Shown piece by piece: positions 19,520 through 30,778 of a DNA stretch of 64,000 nucleotides (position 1 is the stretch's first letter; each line of letters starts with the position of its first letter). Location: NCBI GenBank assembly GCA_947452965.1, contig CANGEW010000001.1:124001-188000 (forward strand), in the 5' to 3' direction. Under the pieces are notes generated by a model. The model ran no database searches and was not told the origin of the DNA. It saw only the letters and a list, made by a program, of their open reading frames with translations. The DNA comes from Chitinophagaceae bacterium (lineage in GTDB: Bacteria > Bacteroidota > Bacteroidia > Chitinophagales > Chitinophagaceae). A program made the position numbers and the translations under genes.

Positions 19520-20479
19520 TTAATTGATTCTTTGAGCGCCTAACATGATACCTACTTTTAAATTAAAAGTAAAATAACTATCGTTGTTAGTAGGGTCGCC
19601 TCTTTTTCTACCTGGAACATATGGAGCGTTGGCAGGATCTCCAACATAATTATAGCCTAAATCCCTATTATTTAATTGTTGAGCATTATTTAAATCTCTT
19701 GCACTCAAATACTTGTTAAAAAGACTTGGGTCTATATAATTAGTGCTTACATCATCTAAGTAATCTGTATCAAGAAAACGATAGGCAAATTCAGCACGTA
19801 CTTTAATCATGGGAGATATTTCATATAACACTCCTAATCCGACTGGGTAACATACTTGACTTAAAGAATATTCTTTTCTATCAGGGTATTCTGAAAAGCC
19901 TTGCCCTTCTGTATGTAATGGTTGAAGATCTACTACATCACCTGCATTGTTTGTGGTTTGTGGATTAAAAGAAAAATAGCCAACTCCTGCCATAAGATAC
20001 GGAGAAAAACGTGGAGGGTCCATATCTTTTTCTCTCCAATTAATGAAAGCATTTAACGGATGAAATTCTGCAATGAGAGCGTACTCATTTATCTCGGATT
20101 GAAAACTTAAATTTCTATCTTTTCTGGCAACTGCTATATCTGGAAAATTAACACCAGACAATTGATCATCACTTGCAGATACATTTCCGAATGTTGCTTC
20201 TAATCTTGCTCCAACAATACCTTTGTACGTTACATTAAAATAAGCTCCAAAATTTGAATGAGTAGTTCCTATAATAAAATCTTTTGTGAATTTTCCTCCC
20301 ACACCTGGCTTGCCTCCTAGATCTGTCATACAATTTATGGCACCAAAAGAAGCCCCCAATTCATATGTGAAATCGTTGTAATAGTAGTTGTCATTTAAAA
20401 AATAATACTGAGCAGTAGCTTTGTTGGATGTTGTTAATACAATCAAACAAGATGCTATGAATACAAGAGTCTTTTTCAT
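19520..20479 (-). CDS. Outer-membrane beta-barrel protein (DUF6089-like)
   Basis: Signal peptide, YELGASFGAINCMTDLGG, repeated amphipathic strands, terminal FNLKVGIMLGAQRIN. Confidence 0.75.
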   Translation of the reverse strand: MKKTLVFIASCLIVLTTSNKATAQYYFLNDNYYYNDFTYELGASFGAINCMTDLGGKPGVGGKFTKDFIIGTTHSNFGAYFNVTYKGIVGARLEATFGNVSASDDQLSGVNFPDIAVARKDRNLSFQSEINEYALIAEFHPLNAFINWREKDMDPPRFSPYLMAGVGYFSFNPQTTNNAGDVVDLQPLHTEGQGFSEYPDRKEYSLSQVCYPVGLGVLYEISPMIKVRAEFAYRFLDTDYLDDVSTNYIDPSLFNKYLSARDLNNAQQLNNRDLGYNYVGDPANAPYVPGRKRGDPTNNDSYFTFNLKVGIMLGAQRIN

Positions 20480-20530
20480 TTTATTCTTTTCTTAATTTTC
20501 CTTCCTGCTCATAAAAAGCTAAAACAGGAA

Positions 20531-21220
20531 CTACAAATTAACCGATTTTTTCTGTAATTTCTTTTTCTGTTGGTTGTTTTCTTTAAAAAAAACACAAACT
20601 TTAGAAATTTTACAATCTTGGCATTTGGGATTCCTTGCTATGCAAATATATCTACCATGTAAAATCAGCCAATGATGGGCTTTATGTATCAATGATTTTG
20701 GAAAATAACGTATTAATTGTTTTTCGGCTTCAAGTGGTGTTTTCGCCCTTGTGGTAAGGCCAATTCTAGCACTCACTCTAAAAACATGCGTATCAACCGC
20801 CATGTTAGGCTGATGATCAATCACAGAGGTGATCACATTTGCAGTTTTTCTACCCACACCAGGCAATTGAACCAACTCATCGACTGTTAAAGGTACTTCA
20901 GCATTAAACTTTTGTAACAACATTTGAGCCGTACCGATTAAATGCTTGGTTTTATTAGTTGGATAAGAAATACTTTTTACAAGCTCAAATAGGTCCTCAA
21001 AAGAGGCTTGACTCATAGCCAATGGGGTTGGAAATTTCTTAAAAATTGCCGGAGTAGTCATATTAACTCGCTTATCTGTGCATTGAGCGGATAGTATTAC
21101 CGCAACCAATAACTGAAAAGGCGTTTCATAGGTTAGTTCAGTCTCTGCCTCGGGCATATGTTCATTGAAATAATCAATTACAAATTGATAGCGGTCTTTT
21201 TTTTTAATAAGAGATGTCAT
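20531..21220 (-). CDS. nth: Endonuclease III
   Basis: LVAVILSAQCTDKRVN, LPGVGRKTANVI, VDTHVFRVSARIGL, Fe-S cysteines CIARNPKCQDCKISKVC. Confidence 0.95.
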   Translation of the reverse strand: MTSLIKKKDRYQFVIDYFNEHMPEAETELTYETPFQLLVAVILSAQCTDKRVNMTTPAIFKKFPTPLAMSQASFEDLFELVKSISYPTNKTKHLIGTAQMLLQKFNAEVPLTVDELVQLPGVGRKTANVITSVIDHQPNMAVDTHVFRVSARIGLTTRAKTPLEAEKQLIRYFPKSLIHKAHHWLILHGRYICIARNPKCQDCKISKVCVFFKENNQQKKKLQKKSVNL

Positions 21221-21286
21221 ATATGAAAAATCCGCTTCATTTGATCGAAACGGATAGGACTTTAATTGATTTTAGTAAATTTATTA

Positions 21287-21505
21287 TTAGTTTGTAGCGG
21301 CTGCATACGACAAAATATTTTTTATCGATTGTTCATTAGGCGAATATTCTATGGTATTAAGTTCTTGAATCGTTGATTGTAAATGTTCATATTCTATTCT
21401 GATATTCCAATCTTCACTTATTTTTTGCTTTACGATTGCCGACTCTGTTTCACTTAGTTCATTATAGATAAAAGCAATCAGCTGTTCTGATGAAATTTGT
21501 TGCAT
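21287..21505 (-). CDS. Small hypothetical protein, resembles N-terminal part of anti-sigma factors
   Basis: 72 aa; SSEQLIAFIYNELSETESAIVKQKISEDWNIRIEYEHLQ. Confidence 0.55.
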   Translation of the reverse strand: MQQISSEQLIAFIYNELSETESAIVKQKISEDWNIRIEYEHLQSTIQELNTIEYSPNEQSIKNILSYAAATN

Positions 21506-21589
21506 GAAAAATATCCATTTTGTTGTAAATTAATCCAATCCGCCTTAAAAACGTACTTTCTTGTTGTTTATTGTGAACAAGAACAAATA

Positions 21590-21877
21590 TTATGGTGTTT
21601 TCACAATAAAAACCTCCTCATTATCTTTTTTCATCATATATTTTTCCCTTGCATAAAGTTCGATAGTGGAGGCACTTGACTTTAATAATGACAATTCCTT
21701 ATTTGTTTCTGCAATTTTTTGACTCAACTCTGCTTCGCTTTTCTGTAAATTCTTCAATTTCTCCTTTTTTACAGATAGACTGCTCCAATCTTTAGGGTCA
21801 AAACAGGCCATCCAAACTAAGAAAAACATACCTGCAATCAAGTACTTGTTTTGTAGTATTTTTTTTACTTTCCTCAT
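21590..21877 (-). CDS. FtsB/DivIC-type septum formation initiator
   Basis: Short TM segment plus coiled coil ending ELYAREKYMMKKDNEEVFIV. Confidence 0.83.
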   Translation of the reverse strand: MRKVKKILQNKYLIAGMFFLVWMACFDPKDWSSLSVKKEKLKNLQKSEAELSQKIAETNKELSLLKSSASTIELYAREKYMMKKDNEEVFIVKTP

Positions 21878-21916
21878 GCTTACAATTTTAACTATTTAAG
21901 GAAGATATTCATAAAG

Positions 21917-23215
<1,299 letters not shown>

Positions 23216-23279
23216 TTAATTATTTGAATATAAGTGTAAAGATAATTATTATAATCTAGTCTGTTTTATGTTTAAAAAA

Positions 23280-24185
23280 TTAATGTGTGAGCGATTTAAA
23301 AATATGCTCCAAATTTTGATGATGGCTTTGCAACGAAACAATATCTAATTTCTCTTTTAAACTCAATGAGAGTAATTCTCTTTTAATGTTATCCGGATGG
23401 TTTGTTGTAATATGAAAAGTATACTCATTGACTTCATCTAACTGCAATACATCTTCTATTTCTGTAATCTTTTTGACATCGATTTTTTGTTTAAAGGAAA
23501 CTTGCACCAAATGATGATTATTTTTGTTTTTTTGTAGTTCTTGCAAAGTAGCATTGGCAACAATTGACCCCTTGTTAATAATGATTACTCTATCACAAAT
23601 CGCTTCTACTTCTTGCATGATATGTGTTGAAAATAAAATCGTTTTTTCTTTTCCGAGTTTTTTTATGATTTCCCTGATTTCAATAATTTGATTGGGATCA
23701 AGTCCAGTGGTCGGTTCATCTAAAATCAAAACTTCTGGATTATGCAGCAAGGCGGCCGCTAAGCCCACTCTCTGTTTGTAACCCTTGCTCAACTCGCCAA
23801 TTTTTTTATTGGCTTCGCTTGATAATCCTATTAATGCAATGGTACTTTCTATTTTTTGATATTTGTTTTCTATATCATATACCCCGGCTCTAAATAATAA
23901 ATACTCCCTAACAAACATGTCGTAATACAATGGGTTAGATTCTGGCAAATAGCCGATTTTTTGCTTGCTGACAATATTATTAGGTGACACCTGAATACCC
24001 CCTACAAGAATTTCGCCCGAGTCAGAGGAAAGGTATCCTGTAATCATTTTCATGGTGGTAGACTTACCAGCACCATTGGGACCTAAAAAACCGACAATTT
24101 CTCCTTTGTGTAATTCAAAAGAAATATCATCGACTGCTTTTTGGGCGCCATATTTTTTAGAAAGATGAGAAACAATTATTGACAC
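23280..24185 (-). CDS. gldA: ABC transporter ATP-binding protein, GldA-like
   Basis: GPNGAGKSTTMKMITGYL (Walker A), LSKGYKQRVGLAAALLHNPEVLILDEPTTGLDPNQI; overall resemblance to gliding-motility GldA. Confidence 0.75.
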   Translation of the reverse strand: MSIIVSHLSKKYGAQKAVDDISFELHKGEIVGFLGPNGAGKSTTMKMITGYLSSDSGEILVGGIQVSPNNIVSKQKIGYLPESNPLYYDMFVREYLLFRAGVYDIENKYQKIESTIALIGLSSEANKKIGELSKGYKQRVGLAAALLHNPEVLILDEPTTGLDPNQIIEIREIIKKLGKEKTILFSTHIMQEVEAICDRVIIINKGSIVANATLQELQKNKNNHHLVQVSFKQKIDVKKITEIEDVLQLDEVNEYTFHITTNHPDNIKRELLSLSLKEKLDIVSLQSHHQNLEHIFKSLTH

Positions 24186-24236
24186 TCTTCTATTATTTTA
24201 CTTCAATTCCATATTACGAATGGAGTTCTAAATAAA

Positions 24237-25562
24237 TTATGGTTTGTTTGGGGGCTTTTGTCCTCCTCCCTGAGGTGGGCGTTGTGTTGAACGAGGCGGC
24301 TGCCCTTGTTGTGGACGGTTTCCCTGATTTTTACCCTGTTGCTGATTGGGCCCTCTGTTGTTATTTGGCCTAGCTGTTGGCTGAGGGGAGGGTTGGCCGC
24401 TATTACGAGGGCGATCCCCTGGTCTGCCCTGTTGACTCCTTTCTCTATCTCTTCTTTTACGCGTAGTCTTTTCAAGACTTTTTAAACTGATTTGTCCTAC
24501 TAAATCGGCATATTCAGGTTCTACTTCTTTAGGTTTATTTGTCGTTACTTCTACTGTTTCTAATTCTTCGGGGCGGATACCCTGTCTGTTTTGTGATTTA
24601 ATTCTTTTGACTGTTTCTATACTCAACGGATACTGTTTGTTACTATCGGGTAAGGTATACCACATTAAATTTTTGAAAATATCCTTCTTTACTAAAAAAG
24701 CTCTTCCTTTTGCTACCTCTAAGCTATCTGCATCTGTAGGGAAAAATTGCAACGCATCCATATAAGTGTCTAATTCATAATTCAAGCAACATTTCAGTCT
24801 TCCGCACTGCCCACTTAATTTGGTTTGATTGATACTTAAATTTTGATACCTAGCGGCGTTCGTGTTTACGCTTTTGAAATCTGTAAGCCAGGTACTACAG
24901 CACAACTCTCTCCCGCAACTACCAATACCTCCTACCTTTCCGGCCTCTTGTCTAGCGCCTATTTGACGCATTTCAACCTTAACCTTGAACTCTGCTGCAT
25001 ATAATTTTATCAATTCTCTAAAATCTACTCTATCGTCAGCTATATAAAAATAAGTGGCCTTTCTTCCGTCTGCTTGAATTTCAACCTCAGCCATTTTTAA
25101 CTCAAGTTTCAATTGGCGAGCAATGGCACGACTTCTAATCAACATATGCGCCTCTTTATTCTTTGATTCGATCATTTTAGCAACATCTTGTTCGGTTGCT
25201 CTTCGTAACACCTTTTTTATTTCAGGACTTTTTTCGTCGATCTTATTTTTCTTTAATTGCAGTCTTACCAATTCGCCTGTTAAATTAACCATTCCAACAT
25301 CAAATCCGTTTACACCTTCTACTGCCACCATTTCTCCTTTGCCATAATAATGCAAAGTTGTGTTTTTAAAATAATCTTTTCTGCTTCCATTGTTAAATGA
25401 AATCTCAACAATCCTGCAATTGCTTTCAGGATCACTTAAGGGTAAATTTGCAAGCCAATCATGTACATTCATCCTATTACAACCGCCGCTAGAACAATTG
25501 CCATGACTTTGACAGCCACTTACTTTACCATCTTTACTAGTTCCACAGCTTCCACAGCCCAT
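24237..25562 (-). CDS. PSP1/RicT-like protein with Pro/Gln/Asn-rich disordered tail
   Basis: GCGSCGTSKDGKVSGCQSHGNCSSGGC N-terminus; GGIGSCGRELCCSTWL...GRLKCCLNYELD (PSP1-type Cys motifs). Confidence 0.87.
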   Translation of the reverse strand: MGCGSCGTSKDGKVSGCQSHGNCSSGGCNRMNVHDWLANLPLSDPESNCRIVEISFNNGSRKDYFKNTTLHYYGKGEMVAVEGVNGFDVGMVNLTGELVRLQLKKNKIDEKSPEIKKVLRRATEQDVAKMIESKNKEAHMLIRSRAIARQLKLELKMAEVEIQADGRKATYFYIADDRVDFRELIKLYAAEFKVKVEMRQIGARQEAGKVGGIGSCGRELCCSTWLTDFKSVNTNAARYQNLSINQTKLSGQCGRLKCCLNYELDTYMDALQFFPTDADSLEVAKGRAFLVKKDIFKNLMWYTLPDSNKQYPLSIETVKRIKSQNRQGIRPEELETVEVTTNKPKEVEPEYADLVGQISLKSLEKTTRKRRDRERSQQGRPGDRPRNSGQPSPQPTARPNNNRGPNQQQGKNQGNRPQQGQPPRSTQRPPQGGGQKPPNKP

Positions 25563-25617
25563 ATATATAATTTTTTACACCTGATTAAAAATATCCACCG
25601 CACAAGATTAAAAAACA

Positions 25618-26850
25618 CTACGATACCAAAATTACTGATTTGTTGCTAATTATATGATATAACTTAATCGTTAATGCATGAAACAAGATTTTAGCATTAG
25701 CATTTCGCTCAATATGATAAGTAGCTGTGTCTAATTCTTTTACTATCGCTTCTTGTTGCGAAAAATCACATAACCTATTGAATCTAATGGCAAAATCTAT
25801 AAAACTTTGCTGTCCTTCTTTCATTGCGTTGCTAGAATTATGGCCTAAAGCCCCAATCGTTCTGATTCTAATAGCATACTCCAATAATTGGGTAAAGTAT
25901 TTTAGAAATTGTTTTTGTTTTTCTCTACCAATTTTACTGATGTCTTCAATCCATTTTACTTGAGCCACAGGGCCCGATTTTATAATAGAATTAAGCCAAT
26001 CCCTTAACATTACCTCCCAATTATCTTCAACTTGTTGTAAATATTCCATTGCCTCTCTGTAATTACCATCGCATAAGATAGCAATTGACTGGGCAATATC
26101 ATTACTCAATCCATGTTTATGTATCAATTGCTGAACAATATCTTGTTGATGCAACAAAGGAATTTTCACTAATTGTGTTCGTGATAAGATTGTAGGTAAA
26201 ATCAATTGTTGATTTTCGGCAACAAAAATAAAAAGCGTATTGGGAGGAGGCTCTTCGATTAGTTTCAATAATTTGTTCCCTTCTTTTCCCAAGAACTCAG
26301 GCATCCACATAATCAGAATTTTATACCCCGCCTCAAAACTTTTTAAACTTAGTTTTCTATTGATTTCATCACATTCTTTTGCGCTTATATTTCCTTGTTT
26401 GTTTTCGGCATTGATAAATTGTAACCATTCATACGAATTGCCGTAAGGATTTTGTAAAATATATTCACGCCATTCTATTGCAAAATCTGAACTATAAGGA
26501 GCATCATCTGATTTTTTTTTGATTGCCGGATAAGAGTAATGAATATCAGGATGAATCAGTTTAGAAGCTTTTAAGCAAGCAGGGCAAGTTCCGCAAGAAT
26601 CATTTAAATCTATAGGATTTGACACTGATGGAGCGTCTTCACCAAACAAAGAAGCGGATGTATGGGATTGATTTGATTTTCCATTTACCTGTTCGCAAAC
26701 AATAAACTGACTAAACGCACGCGCTAAGGATAAGCCCCCCACACCTTCTCTAGCTAAAAACAACAAAGCATGACTCAGCCTGTTTTGCTGATACATGTTT
26801 ACCAAGTGTTGCTTAGTAGCTTCCTGACCTATGATATCTTTAAATTGCAC
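25618..26850 (-). CDS. holB: DNA polymerase III delta' subunit
   Basis: MQFKDIIGQEATKQHLVNMYQQNRLSHALLFLAREGVGGLSLA, CGTCPACLKASKLIHPDIHY, KLLKLIEEPPPNTLFIFVAE. Confidence 0.88.
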   Translation of the reverse strand: MQFKDIIGQEATKQHLVNMYQQNRLSHALLFLAREGVGGLSLARAFSQFIVCEQVNGKSNQSHTSASLFGEDAPSVSNPIDLNDSCGTCPACLKASKLIHPDIHYSYPAIKKKSDDAPYSSDFAIEWREYILQNPYGNSYEWLQFINAENKQGNISAKECDEINRKLSLKSFEAGYKILIMWMPEFLGKEGNKLLKLIEEPPPNTLFIFVAENQQLILPTILSRTQLVKIPLLHQQDIVQQLIHKHGLSNDIAQSIAILCDGNYREAMEYLQQVEDNWEVMLRDWLNSIIKSGPVAQVKWIEDISKIGREKQKQFLKYFTQLLEYAIRIRTIGALGHNSSNAMKEGQQSFIDFAIRFNRLCDFSQQEAIVKELDTATYHIERNANAKILFHALTIKLYHIISNKSVILVS

Positions 26851-26911
26851 AATGCAAAATAATACAATTTAGATCGATAATGAAGATAGGGTCAAAAGAA
26901 GTATCAATTTA

Positions 26912-26930
26912 TGTGCGTGTCGACACGAAA
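26912..26930. repeat. TGTGCGTGTCGACACGAAA, copy 1 (12-bp palindrome CGTGTCGACACG at 26916-26927)
   Basis: Exact 19-bp direct repeat with 27021-27039. Confidence 0.92.
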
Positions 26931-27020
26931 CTTTCCGATTTATCGCAATGCAAAAGAGGCTTGTCGTTTATATCTTATAGAAAATATTCCATAACTTTTA
27001 GTAAAAACATATTGTTGATG

Positions 27021-27039
27021 TGTGCGTGTCGACACGAAA
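27021..27039. repeat. TGTGCGTGTCGACACGAAA, copy 2 (palindrome at 27025-27036)
   Basis: Exact 19-bp direct repeat, 109 bp from copy 1. Confidence 0.92.
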
Positions 27040-27127
27040 TGTAAAAACCTAGATATAAGGATTGCAGTATGCGAAAATTTATCCAAATGTGAAAAGTCAA
27101 AAGAATAATCAATGTACTATTAGAAAA

Positions 27128-28528
27128 TCAATTGATTTTATAACAGCCAATATCAATGTTAGAACCTCTAAGATTGTTATCCAAATCAAACTCCATGCTT
27201 GTAGGAATATTTTTTCCATGAGATACAGCTGGAGAAGACAAATCTGTTATTCTGAAATCAAATACATTGTTTGAAGCATCAATATTATTAAACAATGGAG
27301 CATTATATTGCGAATACATTCCATTTGTAACATTAGCGATAGATGTAATTCCTTTATAAATACAAGAATCAAATGCATACACAAATGGAGTAGTAGATTT
27401 TGCATCCATAAAAATCTCATCGTCTATCCCGCCCCCTTCACCCCAAATAATACAATTATTAAATTGAACATTCAATGCGTTGGTTATTTGGTCATTTGTT
27501 GGATGGTAGTTTCTGATCTGAACGGCTGGTATAGTATGTGCAATAAATTTTGATGAAACACTTACAATGGTGCAATTTGTGAAATCATAAATACCTCCTT
27601 TCTCTATATTTAATCCTTTGCCACAATTGCTGATTAAACTATTGTCCATTTTTACATTCGCATGCTTCAAATAAAGTCCGCCGCTTAATGCATTATCGAT
27701 AACGGTTTGATGTATTGACAAAACAGTGTCATTAACGTTTGTAGAATCATTTACCGTAATGCCATAATCGGCATTCTTTATTACAGCAAATCTGATATCG
27801 TTATTCTTGCTGTTTTTTTGAAAAAAAATTCCTGGCCAACTCGCTGGTAAATCTTTATAATAGTAATCCAGCCTATCACCAGAAAAAACCACTTCGCTGT
27901 CTTTTTGACCTTCTACTTTCAAAGTCCCATCTACCAATATCGGTGCAGTTGCATGAGCATATATTCTACAACCTTTTTGAATAGTTAAGGTTGCTCCGTT
28001 TTGAATTTGCAGGCTACCCAGTATCACATAGGGTAAGTCGTTAGTCCAAGTTGCTGCAGTATCCGTAATTATTTTGTCACGATAAAAATGAGCATTTTGA
28101 CCGTAGGCCTGTAATGCGACAAATTTTTCATTGCCGTTATAATTAATAACTATTTTATCATTTATAATAAAAGGAAGCGTGTCAGTCGATGGGTTGATAT
28201 TTACGCGCACAAATACATACATGCTATCATTAGGGGCCAACTCATAATCATTCACCTCGTTTGCAGGAACTCCGTTTACATTCATTTTAAATGGAGAAGA
28301 AAGTCCGCCCATAAGTTTAATACTTGACAATCTTATACTTTGGTCATTGTTATTATAGATTTTAAAAGATTGCGTTACAGATCCTATGGTTGTAAAAACA
28401 GTATCAAACTTTACAGTATCTGCACTAATGAATACTATAGCATCTGACGATGTGATAAAACTATCTTTTTTACAGGAGCTAATGGTGATAATTATAATCA
28501 GAAAAAAATATATCCATTTGTGTTTCAT
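27128..28528 (-). CDS. Lipoprotein with parallel beta-helix-like repeats
   Basis: Lipobox-like TISSCKKD; GSLQIQNGATLTIQKGCRIYAHATAPILVDGTLKVEGQ; C-terminal NLRGSNIDIGCYKI. Confidence 0.72.
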   Translation of the reverse strand: MKHKWIYFFLIIIITISSCKKDSFITSSDAIVFISADTVKFDTVFTTIGSVTQSFKIYNNNDQSIRLSSIKLMGGLSSPFKMNVNGVPANEVNDYELAPNDSMYVFVRVNINPSTDTLPFIINDKIVINYNGNEKFVALQAYGQNAHFYRDKIITDTAATWTNDLPYVILGSLQIQNGATLTIQKGCRIYAHATAPILVDGTLKVEGQKDSEVVFSGDRLDYYYKDLPASWPGIFFQKNSKNNDIRFAVIKNADYGITVNDSTNVNDTVLSIHQTVIDNALSGGLYLKHANVKMDNSLISNCGKGLNIEKGGIYDFTNCTIVSVSSKFIAHTIPAVQIRNYHPTNDQITNALNVQFNNCIIWGEGGGIDDEIFMDAKSTTPFVYAFDSCIYKGITSIANVTNGMYSQYNAPLFNNIDASNNVFDFRITDLSSPAVSHGKNIPTSMEFDLDNNLRGSNIDIGCYKIN

Positions 28529-28566
28529 TTCTCAAAAATAGTTTTTTCTTTTTTCTAGGCGTTAAA

Positions 28567-29277
28567 TTATTTTGTTGCAAATGCCAAAATAGCCAGGCTT
28601 ATTCTGATTTCAGGAATCTTCATTAAGGTAGAGCCACAAGCTTCAATAGTAGCACCAGTGGTAAGCACATCGTCAACTATTAAAAGATGTTTTCCGTTGT
28701 ATGCTTCAGATAGACTAATCTCAAAGGTATCCTTTACGTTTTGCCAACGTTCAAATCGGGATTTTTTAGTTTGCGTTGTCGTTCTTTTATTTCTAATGAT
28801 TAAATTTTCAACAATAGGGATACCTGTGATTTTTTGAATTCCTTTACTAATTACAGTAGCTTGATTATACCCCCTGTCCCTCTCTTTTTTCTGTAGCATA
28901 GGCACTGGAATAATAGCATCAATATCAGAAAATCTGCTAGAAGAAAGCAAAGAAACTCCCAGCATTTCTCCCAAACAAATACCCAACTGTCGGTTTCCCT
29001 TATATTTTATTTGATGCAATAAGGATTGTATCAATTTGCCTTTTGTAAAAAAGAACTCACCATGTGCGGCATGAATAGGTAGCCTTCCCGCAAAAACTTT
29101 TTCAACAGGATTTCCAGCGATATTTTGTAACTGCGTTTTGGGTAGATGATGTAAACACCTATAACATAATAATTGTTCTTTTAACAAAGTGTCACTTCCA
29201 CATCCATTGCATTGGTGCGGATAAAATAGGTGAACAAGATTCTCAATTATTTTCTCTGCTGATAACAAAAAATACAA
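28567..29277 (-). CDS. ComF family / phosphoribosyltransferase-like protein
   Basis: LFYPHQCNGCGSDTLLKEQLLCYRC zinc motif; HLLIVDDVLTTGATIEACG PRPP motif. Confidence 0.88.
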   Translation of the reverse strand: MYFLLSAEKIIENLVHLFYPHQCNGCGSDTLLKEQLLCYRCLHHLPKTQLQNIAGNPVEKVFAGRLPIHAAHGEFFFTKGKLIQSLLHQIKYKGNRQLGICLGEMLGVSLLSSSRFSDIDAIIPVPMLQKKERDRGYNQATVISKGIQKITGIPIVENLIIRNKRTTTQTKKSRFERWQNVKDTFEISLSEAYNGKHLLIVDDVLTTGATIEACGSTLMKIPEIRISLAILAFATK

Positions 29278-30651
29278 TTAAAATAACAAGTTGTACAACT
29301 CTTCTACTTTTCCTAATGCTACAATTTCTATTTTAGAACGAAGCTTATCTAACGACTTTGTGTTGTATTTACTCACGATAATTTTTTCAAATCCTAGCTT
29401 TTCGGCTTCCGCAATGCGCTGCTCTATTCTATTTACGGCCCTAATTTCACCACTAAGTCCTACCTCTCCAGCAAAACAAATATGTTGAGGTAATGGCACA
29501 TCGTCATAACTACTTAGCAAAGCAGATACAATCGCTAAATCTATAGACGGATCTTCTGCTTTGATGCCGCCGGCGATATTCACAAAAACGTCTTTTACAC
29601 CAAAATGAAAGCCCCCTCTTTTTTCAAGTACCGCCAATAGCAATTGAAGTCTTCTTAAATCAAACCCACTCACCGTTCTTTGTGGAGTTCCATAAACGCT
29701 TTGTGTAACCAATGCTTGTGTTTCAATCAATAAAGGTCGCATACCTTCGATTGTGGCGGCAATTGCAATGCCACTTAATTGGTCTTCTTTTTGAGTAATT
29801 AATATCTCGCTTGGATTATTCACGGGTCGCATGCCTGTTCCCGACATTTCATAAATACCCAGCTCAGCTGTTGAACCGAACCTGTTTTTTAAGGTGCGTA
29901 AAATTCTATACGCGTAATGTCTGTCTCCTTCAAACTGAAGTACAGTGTCTACCATATGCTCCAAAATTTTTGGACCAGCAATGTTACCTTCTTTAGTAAT
30001 ATGGCCAATCAAAAAAACAGGCGTGTTGGTTTCTTTTGCGAAACGTTGCAACTCAGCTGCTGTTTCTCGAATCTGACTGATACTTCCAGGTGAAGATTCT
30101 ACAAAAGGAGATTGAAGTGTTTGGATAGAATCAACAATTACAAGTTGAGGTTTCAGTTTTTTTATTTCTTTAAATATCAGTTGTGTATCTGTTTCGGTAA
30201 GCAAATAAAATCGATCATTCACAATACCTAATCTATCTGCGCGCATTTTTATTTGTTGTTCACTTTCTTCTCCACTAATATAAAGTGTGGTAATTGTGTC
30301 TAGTTGCATTCCATTTTGTAAAAACAACGTTGACTTCCCAATACCTGGCTCACCAGCTACCAGTACAATACTCCCCAATACAATTCCTCCACCTAATACC
30401 CTATTGAGTTCTTCATCTTTAGTAGGAATTCTTTTTTCAGCAGCACTTGTAACATCACTAATGGCAATTGTTTTTATTTTTGACACACCATTGTATTCTT
30501 TCCAATCGTCTTTTTGATTTTTATCAGATCCTTTAGAAATTAATTCTTCAACAAAAGTATTCCACTGATTACAAGAAGGACATTTGCCTAACCACTTTGC
30601 ACTTTCGTATCCACAACCCTGACAAAAAAAAGAAGTTTTCGTTTTACTCAT
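29278..30651 (-). CDS. radA: DNA repair protein RadA
   Basis: FFCQGCGYESAKWLGKCPSCNQWNTF zinc finger, GEPGIGKSTLFLQ Walker A, KNRFGSTAELGIYEM, AEDPSIDLAIVSALLSS. Confidence 0.96.
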   Translation of the reverse strand: MSKTKTSFFCQGCGYESAKWLGKCPSCNQWNTFVEELISKGSDKNQKDDWKEYNGVSKIKTIAISDVTSAAEKRIPTKDEELNRVLGGGIVLGSIVLVAGEPGIGKSTLFLQNGMQLDTITTLYISGEESEQQIKMRADRLGIVNDRFYLLTETDTQLIFKEIKKLKPQLVIVDSIQTLQSPFVESSPGSISQIRETAAELQRFAKETNTPVFLIGHITKEGNIAGPKILEHMVDTVLQFEGDRHYAYRILRTLKNRFGSTAELGIYEMSGTGMRPVNNPSEILITQKEDQLSGIAIAATIEGMRPLLIETQALVTQSVYGTPQRTVSGFDLRRLQLLLAVLEKRGGFHFGVKDVFVNIAGGIKAEDPSIDLAIVSALLSSYDDVPLPQHICFAGEVGLSGEIRAVNRIEQRIAEAEKLGFEKIIVSKYNTKSLDKLRSKIEIVALGKVEELYNLLF

Positions 30652-30750
30652 GTGGTAAATGTAAATTCAATTTCGCTAAAGAAAAAAAACTGAATTTTAT
30701 TTTGAAAAGAATAAGAGAAAAAATAAAAAACGCAAGTTTGATAAAAAGTA

Positions 30751-30778
30751 AAAGGGTCAACATTGCTGTTAACCCTTT
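30751..30778 (-). terminator. Terminator/attenuator-like hairpin upstream of radA (minus-strand sense)
   Basis: Plus strand AAAGGGTCAAC-attgct-GTTAACCCTTT; on minus strand followed by TACTTTTTATC. Confidence 0.5.

Noticed and set aside
24203-24475. 90-aa ORF overlapping the RicT-like gene
   Set aside because: Alternate frame of the low-complexity tail; no independent support.
26912-27039. Interpretation of the CGTGTCGACACG pair as parS or matS
   Set aside because: Does not match the parS or matS consensus sequences; kept as an unexplained palindrome pair.
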